DNA of 64,000 bases from Microbulbifer agarilyticus (lineage in GTDB: Bacteria > Pseudomonadota > Gammaproteobacteria > Pseudomonadales > Cellvibrionaceae), in NCBI RefSeq assembly GCF_019800665.1, contig NZ_JAHVKO010000003.1, forward strand, positions 1 through 64,000, in the 5' to 3' direction. A program made the position numbers and the translations under genes. The notes under the pieces were generated by a model, which worked only from the letters and a program-made list of their open reading frames with translations, was not told the DNA's origin and did not search any database. Of this stretch, positions 53,712 through 63,784 are shown piece after piece. Numbering within the stretch: position 1 is the stretch's first letter; every line of letters starts with the position of its first letter.

Positions 53712-55043
53712 ATGATTGGAGCAGGGTTGCCGGTGCGATTTCTAACGAGCATTGTTTTTCTCCTCGCAACACTGGTTGCGTTACCCGTATCCAGTGCGGA
53801 TGTGGAGGGGGTGCGCTTGTGGCGTGCGCCGGACCACACGCGTCTGGTATTCGATCTCGACGGCCCTGCCGAACACAAGCTGTTTACCCTGAAGAATCCT
53901 GACCGTGTGGTGATCGACGTAAGTGGGGCGAAACTTACCGCGGCAATCGACAACCTGCCGCTTGCCGATACCCCCATTGCCGGCGTGCGTCATGCGACCC
54001 AGAACCAGCGGGATTTACGCGTGGTGCTGGATCTCAAGCAGCCGGTTAATCCACGCAGTTTCGCCCTGCGCCGTCACGAGCAGCTGCCCGATCGTCTGGT
54101 GATCGATTTGCACGACCGTGGCAAGGTTGAAGAAAAAACCATCCAGCAGGTGCAGGTCAGCGGCCAGAAAGACATTGTTATCGCCATCGATGCAGGTCAC
54201 GGTGGTGAAGACCCCGGCGCGCTCGGCCCGGGCGGGCTGCGGGAAAAGGATGTGGTGCTGGCCATTTCCCGCTACCTGAAAAAATCCCTGGACAAAAAAC
54301 GCGGCTTCTCCGCAAAACTTGTGCGCACCGGGGATTACTATATTGCCCTGCGTGACCGGGTGAAGAAGGGGCGCCAGTTGCGCGCAGACCTGTTCGTATC
54401 CATTCACGCCGATGCCTTTACCCGCAAGGACGCCCGCGGCGCCGGCGTCTATGCAGTGTCCTCTCGTGGTGCCACCAGTGAAACCGCGCGTTTTCTCGCG
54501 CAGCGGGAAAATGAGTCCGACCTGATTGGGGGTGCCGGTGATCTCAGTCTCAGCGACAAGGACGATACCCTTGCCGGTGTGCTGCTGGATCTGGCGATGA
54601 CCGCTACCATGAATGCCAGCCTGGACATTGGCAGCAGTGTGCTGAGTTCCCTGGGCAGCTTTACCCATCTGCACAAAAAGAAAGTGGAGCAGGCCAACTT
54701 CTCGGTGCTGCGCAATCCGGATGTACCTTCGATTCTGGTGGAGACCGGGTTTATTACCAACCCCCAGGAGGCGCGCCGCTTGCGTGACCCATCGTTCCAG
54801 AAGCGCATGGCAGAAAAACTCAGTGAAGGTATAGTGGCTCACTTCAGTTCCCGCCCACCCGCGGGCACCTGGCTCGCGGCAAATGCCAGTCGCGTTGACC
54901 GCAAACACACGATTAGCCGGGGTGATACCCTGTCGGCGATCGCTGCGCGCTATAACATTTCCGTGGCGGCCCTGAAAAAGGCGAATGGAATGCGCAATTC
55001 CATGATTCGAGTGGGGCAGACACTGACGATCCCCTCCGGTTGA
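53712..55043 (+). CDS. amiC: N-acetylmuramoyl-L-alanine amidase with AMIN and LysM domains
   Basis: The 443-residue exported amidase splits daughter-cell peptidoglycan. A signal peptide (about residues 1-29) precedes an AMIN domain (VRLWRAPDHTRLVFDL), a zinc amidase_3 domain with ligands in IDAGHGGEDPGALG, VSIHADAF and the catalytic Glu in VETGFITNPQEA, and a C-terminal LysM domain (HTISRGDTLSAIAARYNIS). Pseudomonas calls the gene at this place amiB; the AmiB/AmiC split is not firm, so the symbol is approximate. An inhibitory helix region probably lies before the final catalytic part. Confidence 0.94.
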   Translation: MIGAGLPVRFLTSIVFLLATLVALPVSSADVEGVRLWRAPDHTRLVFDLDGPAEHKLFTLKNPDRVVIDVSGAKLTAAIDNLPLADTPIAGVRHATQNQRDLRVVLDLKQPVNPRSFALRRHEQLPDRLVIDLHDRGKVEEKTIQQVQVSGQKDIVIAIDAGHGGEDPGALGPGGLREKDVVLAISRYLKKSLDKKRGFSAKLVRTGDYYIALRDRVKKGRQLRADLFVSIHADAFTRKDARGAGVYAVSSRGATSETARFLAQRENESDLIGGAGDLSLSDKDDTLAGVLLDLAMTATMNASLDIGSSVLSSLGSFTHLHKKKVEQANFSVLRNPDVPSILVETGFITNPQEARRLRDPSFQKRMAEKLSEGIVAHFSSRPPAGTWLAANASRVDRKHTISRGDTLSAIAARYNISVAALKKANGMRNSMIRVGQTLTIPSG

Positions 55044-55142
55044 CGCTTAAAGCCCGAAGCGCTCCGGTTGCTTGCGGGCCCGCCCGATACATAGAGCCCC
55101 CTTAGTGGGGCGGCACAGACTACACACAGCTTTCAAACCTCC

Positions 55143-57047
55143 ATGCCAGAAAATATCCAACTACTCTCCCCCAGACTTGCCAACCAGATCGCCGCCGGTG
55201 AGGTGGTCGAGCGTCCGGCTTCCGTGATCAAAGAGTTGCTGGAAAATAGTCTCGATGCCGGCGCTACGCGACTGGAAATCGACCTGGATGCGGGGGGCGT
55301 GAAGCGCATCATGGTGCGCGACAATGGCAAGGGGATCGAGAAAGAAGATCTGCACTTGGCGCTGGCCCGTCACGCCACCTCGAAAATCCATGCGCTGGAA
55401 GACCTGGAAGCGGTGGCTACGCTCGGTTTTCGCGGCGAAGCGCTTGCCAGTATTTCCTCCGTTGCCCGCCTGACCATGACCAGCAGCCGCGATGAATCCG
55501 GCAAGGGCTGGATGGTGACCGCGGAAGGGCGTGAAATGGAAACCCAGCTGGCGCCGGCGGCACATCCGCGCGGTACCACCGTTGAGGTGCGGGACCTGTT
55601 TTTTAATACCCCCGCGCGGCGAAAGTTTTTGCGCACGGAAAAAACCGAATTTAACCGCGTCGACGAAACCATCAAGCGCCTCGCGCTCGCCCGTTTCGAT
55701 GTGTCTTTCAGTCTGCGTCACAACGGCAAGGGCGTGCACAACCTTCGTGGTGGCACCTCAAGGGCAGAAATGGAGCGGCGGGTGGCGCAGTTGTGCGGCC
55801 CGGCGTTTATGCAAAACGCCCTGCATATCGAAATGGAGCGCAGTGGCCTGCGTCTGTGGGGGTGGGTGGCGGAGCCCGCGTTTTCGCGCTCCCAGGCTGA
55901 CTTGCAGTTTTTCTACGTGAATGGCCGAGCTATTCGCGACCGGGTGGTGAGTCACGCGGTGCGCCGTGCCTTTGCCGATGTGCTGTACCACGGCCGCCAC
56001 CCCGCGTTTGTGTTGTACCTTGAGCTGGACCCTGCGGCGGTGGACGTCAACGTGCACCCCACCAAGCACGAAGTGCGCTTCCGCGACAGCCGTCTGGTGC
56101 ACGACTTCCTCTTTGGTTCTTTGCACCGGGCATTGGCGGATGTGCGCCCGGGAGCGCGCGAGGAGGGCGATGAATCGCAATCCTCTGCGCCTCAGGTTTC
56201 CGGTGTTACCGCCGGCGAGTTTTCCGGCCAGGAGCGTATGGCGCTGTCTTCCGCACCGGCGCAAGCGACTACTCCCGCGTTTGGCGGGGTGGGTGGTGTC
56301 GGTGCTCAGCCATCAGCGGACAGAATTCAGCAGCAAATGCAGAGCTACGGCGAGCTGCACAAGCCGCTGGACACTGGTGTGCAGGAAGCGCCGGCCGTAA
56401 CGGCAGGCCCGGCATCGACCGCCGCCTGGTCGCAGCAAGTACCCGCCGAGGCCGAAGGTGAGACTCCACCCCTCGGCTTTGCCATCGCCCAGCTCCACGG
56501 CATCTATATTTTGTCGCAGAACGAGCACGGTATGGTGGTGGTGGATATGCACGCGGCACACGAGCGTATTGTTTACGAGCAGATGAAAGCTGCCCATGCC
56601 GCCGGCGGTATTCGGGCCCAGCCCCTGCTGGTGCCGGTGAGCCTGGCGGTGAGTGAGCGCGAGGCAGACTGTTTTGAAGAGCGTGAGGAAGTATTCACTG
56701 CGCTCGGCTTTGTGTTGCAGCGCGCGGGGCCGGAGACCTTAATGGTGCGGCAGGTGCCCACTATGTTGCACAGTGCTCCGGTAGAGCAGCTGGTGCGCGA
56801 TGTGCTGAGCGATCTGCTGGCCGAGGGCAGCAGTGATCGCATCGGCAATCAGATCAACGAAATCCTCTCCACCATGGCCTGTCACGGTTCCGTGCGCGCC
56901 AACCGCAAGTTAACCATTCCCGAAATGAATGGCCTGTTGCGGGACATGGAGCGCACCGAGCGCAGCGGTCAGTGTAATCACGGAAGGCCTACATGGACTC
57001 AAGTAAAACTCTCGGACATGGATAAATGGTTTATGCGAGGTCAGTAA
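55143..57047 (+). CDS. mutL: MutL, DNA mismatch-repair ATPase with endonuclease motifs
   Basis: The 634-residue MutL has the GHKL ATPase domain ([29 protein letters not shown]), a variable Gln/Ala-rich linker (about residues 340-440) and a C-terminal dimerisation domain. That domain carries the metal-site motifs of endonuclease-type Mut[13 protein letters not shown] (usual Q replaced by M), [12 protein letters not shown] and CNHGRPTW. This suggests it nicks DNA itself, as in Pseudomonas, rather than using MutH as in E. coli. miaA follows after one base. Confidence 0.97.
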   Translation: MPENIQLLSPRLANQIAAGEVVERPASVIKELLENSLDAGATRLEIDLDAGGVKRIMVRDNGKGIEKEDLHLALARHATSKIHALEDLEAVATLGFRGEALASISSVARLTMTSSRDESGKGWMVTAEGREMETQLAPAAHPRGTTVEVRDLFFNTPARRKFLRTEKTEFNRVDETIKRLALARFDVSFSLRHNGKGVHNLRGGTSRAEMERRVAQLCGPAFMQNALHIEMERSGLRLWGWVAEPAFSRSQADLQFFYVNGRAIRDRVVSHAVRRAFADVLYHGRHPAFVLYLELDPAAVDVNVHPTKHEVRFRDSRLVHDFLFGSLHRALADVRPGAREEGDESQSSAPQVSGVTAGEFSGQERMALSSAPAQATTPAFGGVGGVGAQPSADRIQQQMQSYGELHKPLDTGVQEAPAVTAGPASTAAWSQQVPAEAEGETPPLGFAIAQLHGIYILSQNEHGMVVVDMHAAHERIVYEQMKAAHAAGGIRAQPLLVPVSLAVSEREADCFEEREEVFTALGFVLQRAGPETLMVRQVPTMLHSAPVEQLVRDVLSDLLAEGSSDRIGNQINEILSTMACHGSVRANRKLTIPEMNGLLRDMERTERSGQCNHGRPTWTQVKLSDMDKWFMRGQ

Positions 57048-57048
57048 G

Positions 57049-58014
57049 TTGAACGCTTCGGCTGAAGGCCGTCCCCGCGCCATTTTCCTGATGGGCCCCA
57101 CGGCTTCGGGTAAAACCGATTTGGCCATGGCGATCAGTGATCGGCTGCCGGTGGAGTTGATCAGCGTGGATTCTGCGCTGGTCTATCGCGGGCTGGATAT
57201 CGGCTCTGCCAAGCCGACGCCGGAGGAGCAGGCGCGCTACCCGCATCGACTGATCGATATCTGCGATCCGGCGGAGAGCTATTCCGCCGGGCGTTTTCGC
57301 ACTGACGCGCTGACGGCGATGGAAGAGATCAGCGGGCGCGGCAGGATTCCACTGTTGGTTGGCGGAACCATGCTCTATTTCAAGGCTCTATTACAGGGAA
57401 TGGCAGAGATGCCTGAGGCGGATCCCGAATTCCGCGCGCAGATAGAGGCGCGGGCGGAAAAGGAAGGTTGGCCGGCGTTGCATCAGGAGCTGCAGAAGAT
57501 CGATCCGGAGCTGGCGGCAGAGTTGCACCCGAATCACTCGGTGCGCATCGAGCGTGCACTGGAGGTGTTCCACCTCTCCGGCAAGACCATGACCCAGTTG
57601 CGTGCCGAGCAGGAGCGGGAGTCGCCACTGGCGTACTACGCAGTGCAGCAGCTGGCGATCGTGCCCGAAGACCGCAGTATTCTGCATCGGCGGATTGCCG
57701 AGCGTTTTGAGAGGATGCTGCAAAACGGGTTCATTGAAGAGGTGCAGGCGCTGCGCGCGCGCGGTGATTTGCACAAGGATCTGCCGGCAATTCGCGCGGT
57801 GGGATACCGCCAGGTATGGGAATACCTGGATGGCGATACTGATTACGAACAGATGGTGGCTGCCGGAATCGCTGCCACCCGCCAACTGGCCAAGCGCCAG
57901 CTCACCTGGTTGCGACGCTGGCCCGACCTTATTCGAATCGGCGCACAAGAGCCTGGCGGGAAAGTCCGCAAAATCGAGGAAATGTTGCCAGAGGCCTTGA
58001 AATTTCTCGGTTGA
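57049..58014 (+). CDS. miaA: tRNA dimethylallyltransferase
   Basis: MiaA adds a dimethylallyl group to A37 of UNN-decoding tRNAs. The 321-residue protein shows the P-loop [66 protein letters not shown] and the C-terminal [11 protein letters not shown]. It starts at TTG 57049 one base after mutL, so translation is likely coupled. hfq is 181 bases downstream. Confidence 0.97.
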   Translation: MNASAEGRPRAIFLMGPTASGKTDLAMAISDRLPVELISVDSALVYRGLDIGSAKPTPEEQARYPHRLIDICDPAESYSAGRFRTDALTAMEEISGRGRIPLLVGGTMLYFKALLQGMAEMPEADPEFRAQIEARAEKEGWPALHQELQKIDPELAAELHPNHSVRIERALEVFHLSGKTMTQLRAEQERESPLAYYAVQQLAIVPEDRSILHRRIAERFERMLQNGFIEEVQALRARGDLHKDLPAIRAVGYRQVWEYLDGDTDYEQMVAAGIAATRQLAKRQLTWLRRWPDLIRIGAQEPGGKVRKIEEMLPEALKFLG

Positions 58015-58195
58015 GCAGCCATAACGTGAGTGGGCCGGTGTGTCCGTCCCAAATCAGTCAGTTATTCACAGAGCCCTGTCTATTTTTTGGCTCTTTTTTA
58101 TACGCCGCATCACCATGGCCGTTTTTTAGTCCGCGGAATTCGCGGGCGCGATCGTGCGTCATCTGGCGACCTATCTTTTGGCAAGGAGAACAATG

Positions 58196-58483
58196 ATGTC
58201 AAAAGGGCACAGCTTACAAGACCCTTACCTGAACGTTTTGCGTAAAGAGCGTATCCCTGTTTCTATCTATCTGGTGAACGGCATCAAATTGCAGGGCCAG
58301 ATTGAATCTTTCGACCAGTTTGTCGTGCTGTTGAAAAACACCGTTAGCCAGATGGTTTATAAGCACGCGATTTCCACCGTAGTACCGTCCCGTGCCGTGC
58401 GTGTACCGCTGATGAATCCGGCTGGCCCGGGTGGTGAAGGTGGCGCACCGGAAGGCGGTGAGCGCGATAGCTTCGGCGGCTAA
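58196..58483 (+). CDS. hfq: RNA chaperone Hfq
   Basis: Hfq is a hexameric Sm-like protein that pairs small RNAs with mRNAs. The 95-residue protein has [19 protein letters not shown], the Sm1 stretch with [17 protein letters not shown] and the Sm2 motif YKHAIST, then a short Gly/Glu-rich tail. ATG 58196 is chosen over ATG 58193 because AAGGAG at 58183-58188 is better spaced. Its transcript may end or be processed at the two hairpins in the hfq-hflX gap. Confidence 0.98.
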   Translation: MSKGHSLQDPYLNVLRKERIPVSIYLVNGIKLQGQIESFDQFVVLLKNTVSQMVYKHAISTVVPSRAVRVPLMNPAGPGGEGGAPEGGERDSFGG

Positions 58484-58501
58484 GCCGGAGCGGGTGTTTC
58501 A

Positions 58502-58546
58502 GGTGCTGAATTAATGCTGGGTTTAGTCCCGTTTTTGTTCAGCACC
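58502..58546 (+). repeat. Two-tier hairpin downstream of hfq
   Basis: GGTGCTGAA (58502-58510) and TTCAGCACC (58538-58546) are perfect inverted copies. The enclosed bases contain GGG/CCC around a six-base loop followed by GTTTTTG. The outer and inner stems could form together or the inner one act as a weak terminator. Confidence 0.55.
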
Positions 58547-58569
58547 GGCCTCCAGAAAGTTGTATTCAG

Positions 58570-58590
58570 CGCCCCGGCCCGTCCGGGGCG
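58570..58590 (+). terminator. GC-rich hairpin between hfq and hflX
   Basis: CGCCCCGG (58570-58577) pairs perfectly with CCGGGGCG (58583-58590) over a five-base loop and is followed by TCTGTTGTT, a weak T-rich tail. It may cause partial termination after hfq; hflX starts 72 bases later. Confidence 0.55.
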
Positions 58591-58661
58591 TCTGTTGTTC
58601 GGCGTCAGTGCATTGAATAACACAGTGTGCGGCGCAACTATTGAGTTCAAGAGAATAATCC

Positions 58662-59999
58662 TTGTTTTTTGATCGTCCGGAATCCGGTGAGCTTGCCGTC
58701 CTGGTCCACCTGGAACTTTCCGCCATCGACAGCCCCGATGACCCTAGGGAATTTGAGGAGCTGGCGCTCTCAGCCGGTGCCGACCCGGTGGCTTTTATCT
58801 TTGGCCAGCGCGCCACCCCAGATCCCAAGACTTTTGTCGGCCGCGGTAAGCTGGAGGAAATTCAGGAAACCGTCACCAAGCACGGTGCGGAACTGGTGAT
58901 CTTTGATCACACCCTCTCCCCGAGTCAGGAGCGCAATATTGAGCGCGAGCTGAAATGCCGGGTGCTCGATCGCACAGGATTGATTCTTGATATTTTTGCG
59001 CAGCGCGCGCGGACCCACGAGGGCAAGCTGCAGGTGGAGCTGGCGCAGCTGCGCCACATGTCTACCCGCCTGGTGCGCGGCTGGACCCACCTCGAGCGTC
59101 AGAAGGGTGGTATTGGCCTGCGCGGTCCCGGTGAGACCCAGTTGGAAACCGACCGTCGCTTATTGCGCGCGCGCATCGACTCCATTGAAAAGCGTCTGGA
59201 CAAGGTCCGTCGCCAGCGCGAGCAGGGTAGACGCGGGCGTTCGCGCGCGGAAGTCGCGACGGTTTCCCTGGTGGGGTACACCAACGCCGGCAAGTCGACG
59301 CTGTTCAACCGAATTACCAGTTCCGACGTATATGTGCAGGATCAGTTGTTCGCGACACTCGATCCCACCATGCGCCGGGTGGAATTGCCCAATGTCGGCG
59401 CGATGGTCCTGGCCGACACCGTGGGTTTCGTATCCCACCTGCCGCACCGACTGGTAGAGGCGTTTCGCGCGACCCTGGAAGAGGCAGCTAATGCCTCCCT
59501 GTTACTGCATGTGGTGGACGCCGCAGCAGAGAATCGCCTGCACCTGATTGAAGAGGTGCAGACGGTACTCGAGGAAATTGGCGCGGCGGATTTGCCCCAG
59601 TTGCTCGTGTACAACAAACTGGACCTGCTGGCCGATGCGGAACCGCGCATCGACCGCGACGATCAGGGCGTGCCCCGTGCGGTATGGTTGTCGGCGGTCA
59701 CTGGCGCCGGTTGCGACCTGCTGGTGGAGGCAATCGCCGAACGCATCGGTGAGCAAATGGTGAGCGGTGCCTTGGTTATCCCCCCGCAGCATGCGCGTTT
59801 GCGTGCCCAGTTGTTTGCGGGGAACGCGGTACAGAATGAAAGCTATCGCGACAATGGCGACGTCGAACTGCAGGTTTTGTTGCCGCGCGCTGAATTGCAG
59901 CGCTTGATGGCACCCTTCCGCGAAGTCGGTAACCCACCGCAGTGGTTGCCGGAGAAGCCGGAAGAAGAACCCCGTCCTGAAGACTGGGAAATCGATTAA
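58662..59999 (+). CDS. hflX: HflX, ribosome-associated GTPase
   Basis: HflX is a GTPase that binds and splits stalled or stress-arrested 70S ribosomes. The 445-residue protein has the N-terminal glycine-rich nucleotide-binding domain (FVGRGKLEEIQE, ILDIFAQRARTHEGKLQVELAQL), a helical linker (GPGETQLETDRR) and the G domain: VGYTNAGKSTLFN, DTVGFVSHLP and NKLDLL. The start is TTG 58662. Part of the conserved hfq-hflX-hflK-hflC order. Confidence 0.97.
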   Translation: MFFDRPESGELAVLVHLELSAIDSPDDPREFEELALSAGADPVAFIFGQRATPDPKTFVGRGKLEEIQETVTKHGAELVIFDHTLSPSQERNIERELKCRVLDRTGLILDIFAQRARTHEGKLQVELAQLRHMSTRLVRGWTHLERQKGGIGLRGPGETQLETDRRLLRARIDSIEKRLDKVRRQREQGRRGRSRAEVATVSLVGYTNAGKSTLFNRITSSDVYVQDQLFATLDPTMRRVELPNVGAMVLADTVGFVSHLPHRLVEAFRATLEEAANASLLLHVVDAAAENRLHLIEEVQTVLEEIGAADLPQLLVYNKLDLLADAEPRIDRDDQGVPRAVWLSAVTGAGCDLLVEAIAERIGEQMVSGALVIPPQHARLRAQLFAGNAVQNESYRDNGDVELQVLLPRAELQRLMAPFREVGNPPQWLPEKPEEEPRPEDWEID

Positions 60000-60089
60000 C
60001 GGTTACCCGAGGCGCGGCGCAGCCCAGGCATTCAATGCTAGAATTTGCGTCAGCTAATGATTAATAAGTTGCACAGTTGGAGTGAATAA

Positions 60090-61244
60090 ATGGCCTGGAA
60101 CGAACCGGGTGGTAATAACAAAGACCCATGGGGTGGCGGCAATCGCAACAACGATGGCCCACCGGATCTAGATGAAGTGCTGCGTAAAATGCAGCAGAAA
60201 CTGAATGGCCTGTTTGGTGGTAAACCTTCCGGCGGTGACGACGGTCGCCCCGGTGGCAATGCCAGCTTCCCCTGGTCGCTGGTATTGATCGTGCTCGCCG
60301 TGGTTTACGGCCTGTGGGGCTTTTACCAGGTGGATGCGAACGAATCCGCCGTGGTCCTGCGCCTCGGCAAATACCACAGCACCGAGACCGCCGGTCTGCA
60401 CTGGAATCCGCCGCTGGTCGATCATGTCACCAAGGTGAATATGACCGAGGTGCGTACCGAGCGCACCACCGGTCAGATGCTCACCGAGGACGCGAGCATT
60501 GTGGACGTGGTGCTGCAGGTGCAGTGGCATATCGACGATGCCGAGTCTTTCGTGCTGCGCGTGGCCGACCCGCTGAAGAGTCTGCAGGAAGCCACCGACA
60601 GTGCCCTGCGCCACGTCGTCGGTTCGCAGACGTTGAATGGGGTTATCTCCCAGAATCGTACCCAGGTTGCCGCTGACACCCAGGAGCGCCTGCAGGAATA
60701 TCTTGACCTCTACCTGACCGGTATCCGTGTCGACGTGGTCAACCTCACCGACGCCAAGGCGCCGCGCGAAGTACAGGACGCGTTCGATGACGTAGTACGT
60801 GCTCGTGAGGACGAGGTGCGTCTGCAGAACGAAGCCCAGGCCTATGCCAACCAGGTAATCCCGGTGGCCCGTGGTCAGGCGCAGCGGATGATCGAAGAAG
60901 CGGAAGGCTACAAGTCACGCATTGTCGAGAGCGCCCGTGGTGAAGCGGTGCGTTTTGAGAAGCTGCTGACCGAATACACCCGCGCGCCGGAAGTAACCCG
61001 CGAGCGCCTGTATCTGGATGCGGTACAGGAAGTGATGCAAAACACTTCCAAGGTGATGGTCGATGTGGAAGGCGGCAATAACATGATGTACCTGCCGCTG
61101 GATAAACTGGCCGAGAATAGTGCGAGCAGCGCAAGCCAGCGCCCGCAGATCTCACCTCAGGTAGTCGATGAGATTTCTCAGCGCGTCATCAACCAGCTGC
61201 GTACCGAAGTGGCCAACAGCCGCCGCAGTCGCGACGTACGATAA
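60090..61244 (+). CDS. hflK: HflK, membrane protease modulator (SPFH family)
   Basis: HflK and HflC form a large membrane complex around the FtsH protease. The 384-residue protein has a Gly/Asn-rich cytoplasmic N terminus (WNEPGGNNKDPWGGG), one membrane helix (about residues 57-77), the SPFH/band-7 domain (QVDANESAVVLRLGKY, GLHWNPPLVD) and coiled coil (EDEVRLQNEAQAYANQVIP). GTTGGAGTG precedes ATG 60090. hflC starts 11 bases after its stop. Confidence 0.97.
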   Translation: MAWNEPGGNNKDPWGGGNRNNDGPPDLDEVLRKMQQKLNGLFGGKPSGGDDGRPGGNASFPWSLVLIVLAVVYGLWGFYQVDANESAVVLRLGKYHSTETAGLHWNPPLVDHVTKVNMTEVRTERTTGQMLTEDASIVDVVLQVQWHIDDAESFVLRVADPLKSLQEATDSALRHVVGSQTLNGVISQNRTQVAADTQERLQEYLDLYLTGIRVDVVNLTDAKAPREVQDAFDDVVRAREDEVRLQNEAQAYANQVIPVARGQAQRMIEEAEGYKSRIVESARGEAVRFEKLLTEYTRAPEVTRERLYLDAVQEVMQNTSKVMVDVEGGNNMMYLPLDKLAENSASSASQRPQISPQVVDEISQRVINQLRTEVANSRRSRDVR

Positions 61245-61255
61245 GGAGAGAAGCA

Positions 61256-62131
61256 ATGAACAGTAACAAATCTCTTTTTGTCATCGCCCTGGTTTTGCTC
61301 GCGTTACTCGCGGTATCCAGCAGCGCCTTTGTGGTGAAAGAAACCGAAAAAGCGGTACTGCTGCGCTTCGGTGAAGTGGTGCGCACCGACTACACGCCGG
61401 GCCTGTACTTCAAGATTCCGCTGGTACATGAGTTGCGCAAATTCGATGCTCGTATCCAGACCGTGGACTCGCAGCCGGTGCGGATGCTGAACAGCGAAAA
61501 CAAGTTCATGATGGTGGACTCCTACGCGAAGTTCCGCATTTTCGACGTGGGCCGCTTCTACGTGGCGACCCGCGGCGATGAGCGCAACGCTGTGCGCCTG
61601 CTGGCAGAACAGATCAATAACCGCCTGCGTAACCAGTTTGGTGTGCGCGACCTGCACGAGGTGGTGAGTGGTCAGCGCGATGAGCTGATGGCGGAAATCA
61701 CCACTAACCTGAACGAGACTGCGCAGACGGACCTCGGGGTTGAGATCGTGGACGTGCGTGTGAAGCGTATCGACCTGCCACCGGAAGTATCCGAATCGGT
61801 GTTCCAGCGTATGCGTGCCGGCCGTGAGCTGGAAGCCCGTGACCACCGCGCAAAGGGTCAGGAGGCCAGTGAGCGTATCCGCGCCAGCGCCGATCGACAA
61901 AAGGTGGTTATCGAATCCGAGGCGTATCGCAAGGCGGAAGAGGTGCGCGGTGAGGCTGATGCCGAGGCCGCTCAGATTTACGCCGAGGCTTTCAGCAAGA
62001 ACCCGGAGTTCTATCGCTTCTCCCGCAGCTTGACGGCCTATAAAGAGTCCTTCAAGAGCAAGAGCGATATGCTGCTGATGGAGCCAGACAGTCAGTTCTT
62101 CCGTTACCTGAAGGATCCTTCCGGAGAATAA
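61256..62131 (+). CDS. hflC: HflC, membrane protease modulator (SPFH family)
   Basis: A 291-residue partner of HflK. An N-terminal membrane helix (about residues 5-24) leads into the band-7 domain (VVKETEKAVLLRFGEVV, YTPGLYFKIPLV) and a coiled coil (ERIRASADRQKVVIESEAYR). AAGGAGAG precedes ATG 61256. A strong terminator lies 70 bases after the stop. Confidence 0.97.
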   Translation: MNSNKSLFVIALVLLALLAVSSSAFVVKETEKAVLLRFGEVVRTDYTPGLYFKIPLVHELRKFDARIQTVDSQPVRMLNSENKFMMVDSYAKFRIFDVGRFYVATRGDERNAVRLLAEQINNRLRNQFGVRDLHEVVSGQRDELMAEITTNLNETAQTDLGVEIVDVRVKRIDLPPEVSESVFQRMRAGRELEARDHRAKGQEASERIRASADRQKVVIESEAYRKAEEVRGEADAEAAQIYAEAFSKNPEFYRFSRSLTAYKESFKSKSDMLLMEPDSQFFRYLKDPSGE

Positions 62132-62201
62132 CGACGGTAGTTATGACTATTTCGTGGCCACTTCAGTGGCCACACCTCCACAATTTAGTGGTAAAATCCC
62201 C

Positions 62202-62228
62202 AAAACCGGGCCGGCGCCCGGTTTTTTT
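62202..62228 (+). terminator. Intrinsic terminator after hflC
   Basis: AAAACCGGGC (62202-62211) pairs perfectly with GCCCGGTTTT (62216-62225) over a four-base loop, and the T-run continues to 62228. It closes the hfl transcript. An upstream repeat of GTGGCCAC near 62154-62173 is a separate dyad of unclear role. Confidence 0.92.
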
Positions 62229-62294
62229 GTGCCGGCCCGTTTGACGAATCTCTTGCTGTACCTCTTTGCGGAATACTCCTGAGGAACGACCAAC

Positions 62295-62480
62295 GTGTGG
62301 GACGAGCTGGTCCGGGCCATCGGCCTGGTGCTGATCATCGAGGGCATTTTGCCTTTTCTCTACCCCAGACGCTGGCGCGCACTGGTACAGCAGTTGGCAT
62401 CTGTGGATAATCGCAGCCTGCGCACGGCGGGGCTGGTTTGTATGCTCGCCGGCACGGCCCTGCTGATGCTGTTTGACTGA
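62295..62480 (+). CDS. DUF2065 (YjeT-like) small membrane protein
   Basis: A 61-residue protein with two membrane helices (about residues 3-21 and 42-59) and the DUF2065 pattern AIGLVLIIEGILPFLYP and AGLVCMLAGTALL. The family sits between hflC and purA or hisZ in many proteobacteria; its function is unknown. GAGGA at about 62281-62285 supports GTG 62295. It begins a new unit after the hflC terminator, followed by hisZ. Confidence 0.88.
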   Translation: MWDELVRAIGLVLIIEGILPFLYPRRWRALVQQLASVDNRSLRTAGLVCMLAGTALLMLFD

Positions 62481-62543
62481 GCTTCAGGACCGAGATTCTC
62501 CCGGCCGAGAAGGCCGCACCGCTAATTATCGAACGCCCACATC

Positions 62544-63734
62544 ATGACCCAAGCCGAACGCTGGATGCTACCGGATGGCATCGCCGAGATTTTGCCCGCG
62601 GACGCCAAGCGGGTGGAAACCCTGCGCAGAGACCTGTTGGATCTCTATCACCGCTGGGGGTACGAAATGATCATTCCGCCGATGGTGGAATTTACCGATT
62701 CACTGCTGATCGGTATGGGGCGCGATGTGGACTTGAGTACCTTCCGGGTGACCGATCAGTTGTCCGGTCGCAGCCTGGGTATCCGCGCGGATATCACGCC
62801 GCAGGCCGCGCGCATCGACTCCCACAGCTTCCCCAGAAGTGGCGCCAACCGTCTGTGTTACGCCGGTCAGGTGTTATACACCCGCCCGCGCTCGCCGATG
62901 GGCCCGCGTGCGCCGATTCAGATCGGTGCCGAGCTGTATGGCGTCGAGAGCCTGCAGGGCGACATCGAAGTTATCAGCCTGATGGTAGAGACCCTGCGTA
63001 CCGCGGGTATCCGCGAGATCCATCTGGATCTGGGGCACGTGGCGATCTTCCGCAGTCTTGCAGATGCCGCCCAGCTGGATGAAGCCCAGCAGGGCGCCCT
63101 GACTTCACTGCTGCAGAGCAAGGCGGTGGCGGATATCGAGCGCTGGGTGGAAGAGAATATTGCCAGTGAGCAGGCAGCGAAGTGGCTGCGCAACCTGCCT
63201 CGCCTTGCCGGCGGCAGCGAGTGCTTGGCGCGCGCCAGTGAACTGTTTGCCGATGGCCCAGAGGCCCTGCGCAATGCACTGGATGAATTGCAGCAGGTCG
63301 CGGACGCGGTGGCGCGTCGTTATCCACAGGTAGAGCTGTTTTTTGACCTAGGCGAAATGCGCGGCTACGACTACGAGACCGGCCTGGTATTTGCCGCCTA
63401 CTCCCCGGGGCACGGGCAGGCGCTGGCCAACGGTGGCCGCTACAACGGTATCGGCGCCGTGTTTGGTCGCGACCGTGCAGCCACCGGTTTCAGTACTGAT
63501 CTGGTGGCCATCAATACCCTGGGACAGAACGGCGGAGCCGAAGCCGCTGCGATTCTCGCCCCCGCCAGCGATTGCGCGCAGTTGTGGCAAACCATCGGTG
63601 CTCTGCGCGCCGACGGCGAGATTGTCATCAGCACCATGCCTGGCGAAGGCAGTGGCGACACCGAAACCCTGGCCCGCTGCGACCGCGAATTGGTACGCGA
63701 AGGCGACGACTGGGTGGTGAAACCACGGGGCTGA
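62544..63734 (+). CDS. hisZ: HisZ, ATP phosphoribosyltransferase regulatory subunit
   Basis: HisZ is a histidyl-tRNA-synthetase-like protein lacking aminoacylation ability, which activates the short form of HisG in histidine synthesis. The 396-residue protein begins ERWMLPDGIAEILPADA and contains VTDQLSGRSLGIRADITPQAAR, GAELYGVESLQGDIEVI and the RGYDYETGLVF-type motif (MRGYDYETGLVFAAYSP). It lies between DUF2065 and purA as in Pseudomonas. hisG is not in this window. Confidence 0.96.
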   Translation: MTQAERWMLPDGIAEILPADAKRVETLRRDLLDLYHRWGYEMIIPPMVEFTDSLLIGMGRDVDLSTFRVTDQLSGRSLGIRADITPQAARIDSHSFPRSGANRLCYAGQVLYTRPRSPMGPRAPIQIGAELYGVESLQGDIEVISLMVETLRTAGIREIHLDLGHVAIFRSLADAAQLDEAQQGALTSLLQSKAVADIERWVEENIASEQAAKWLRNLPRLAGGSECLARASELFADGPEALRNALDELQQVADAVARRYPQVELFFDLGEMRGYDYETGLVFAAYSPGHGQALANGGRYNGIGAVFGRDRAATGFSTDLVAINTLGQNGGAEAAAILAPASDCAQLWQTIGALRADGEIVISTMPGEGSGDTETLARCDRELVREGDDWVVKPRG

Positions 63735-63745
63735 AGCCTAAGCTA

Positions 63746-63766
63746 TTCGATTGAGTCGAACTTTTT
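63746..63766 (+). terminator. Weak intrinsic terminator after hisZ
   Basis: TTCGA (63746-63750) pairs with TCGAA (63756-63760) over a five-base loop and is followed by CTTTTT. The stem is short, so termination may be partial, allowing some read-through into purA. Confidence 0.45.
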
Positions 63767-63784
63767 ATTGCACTTTCTGGCCGC

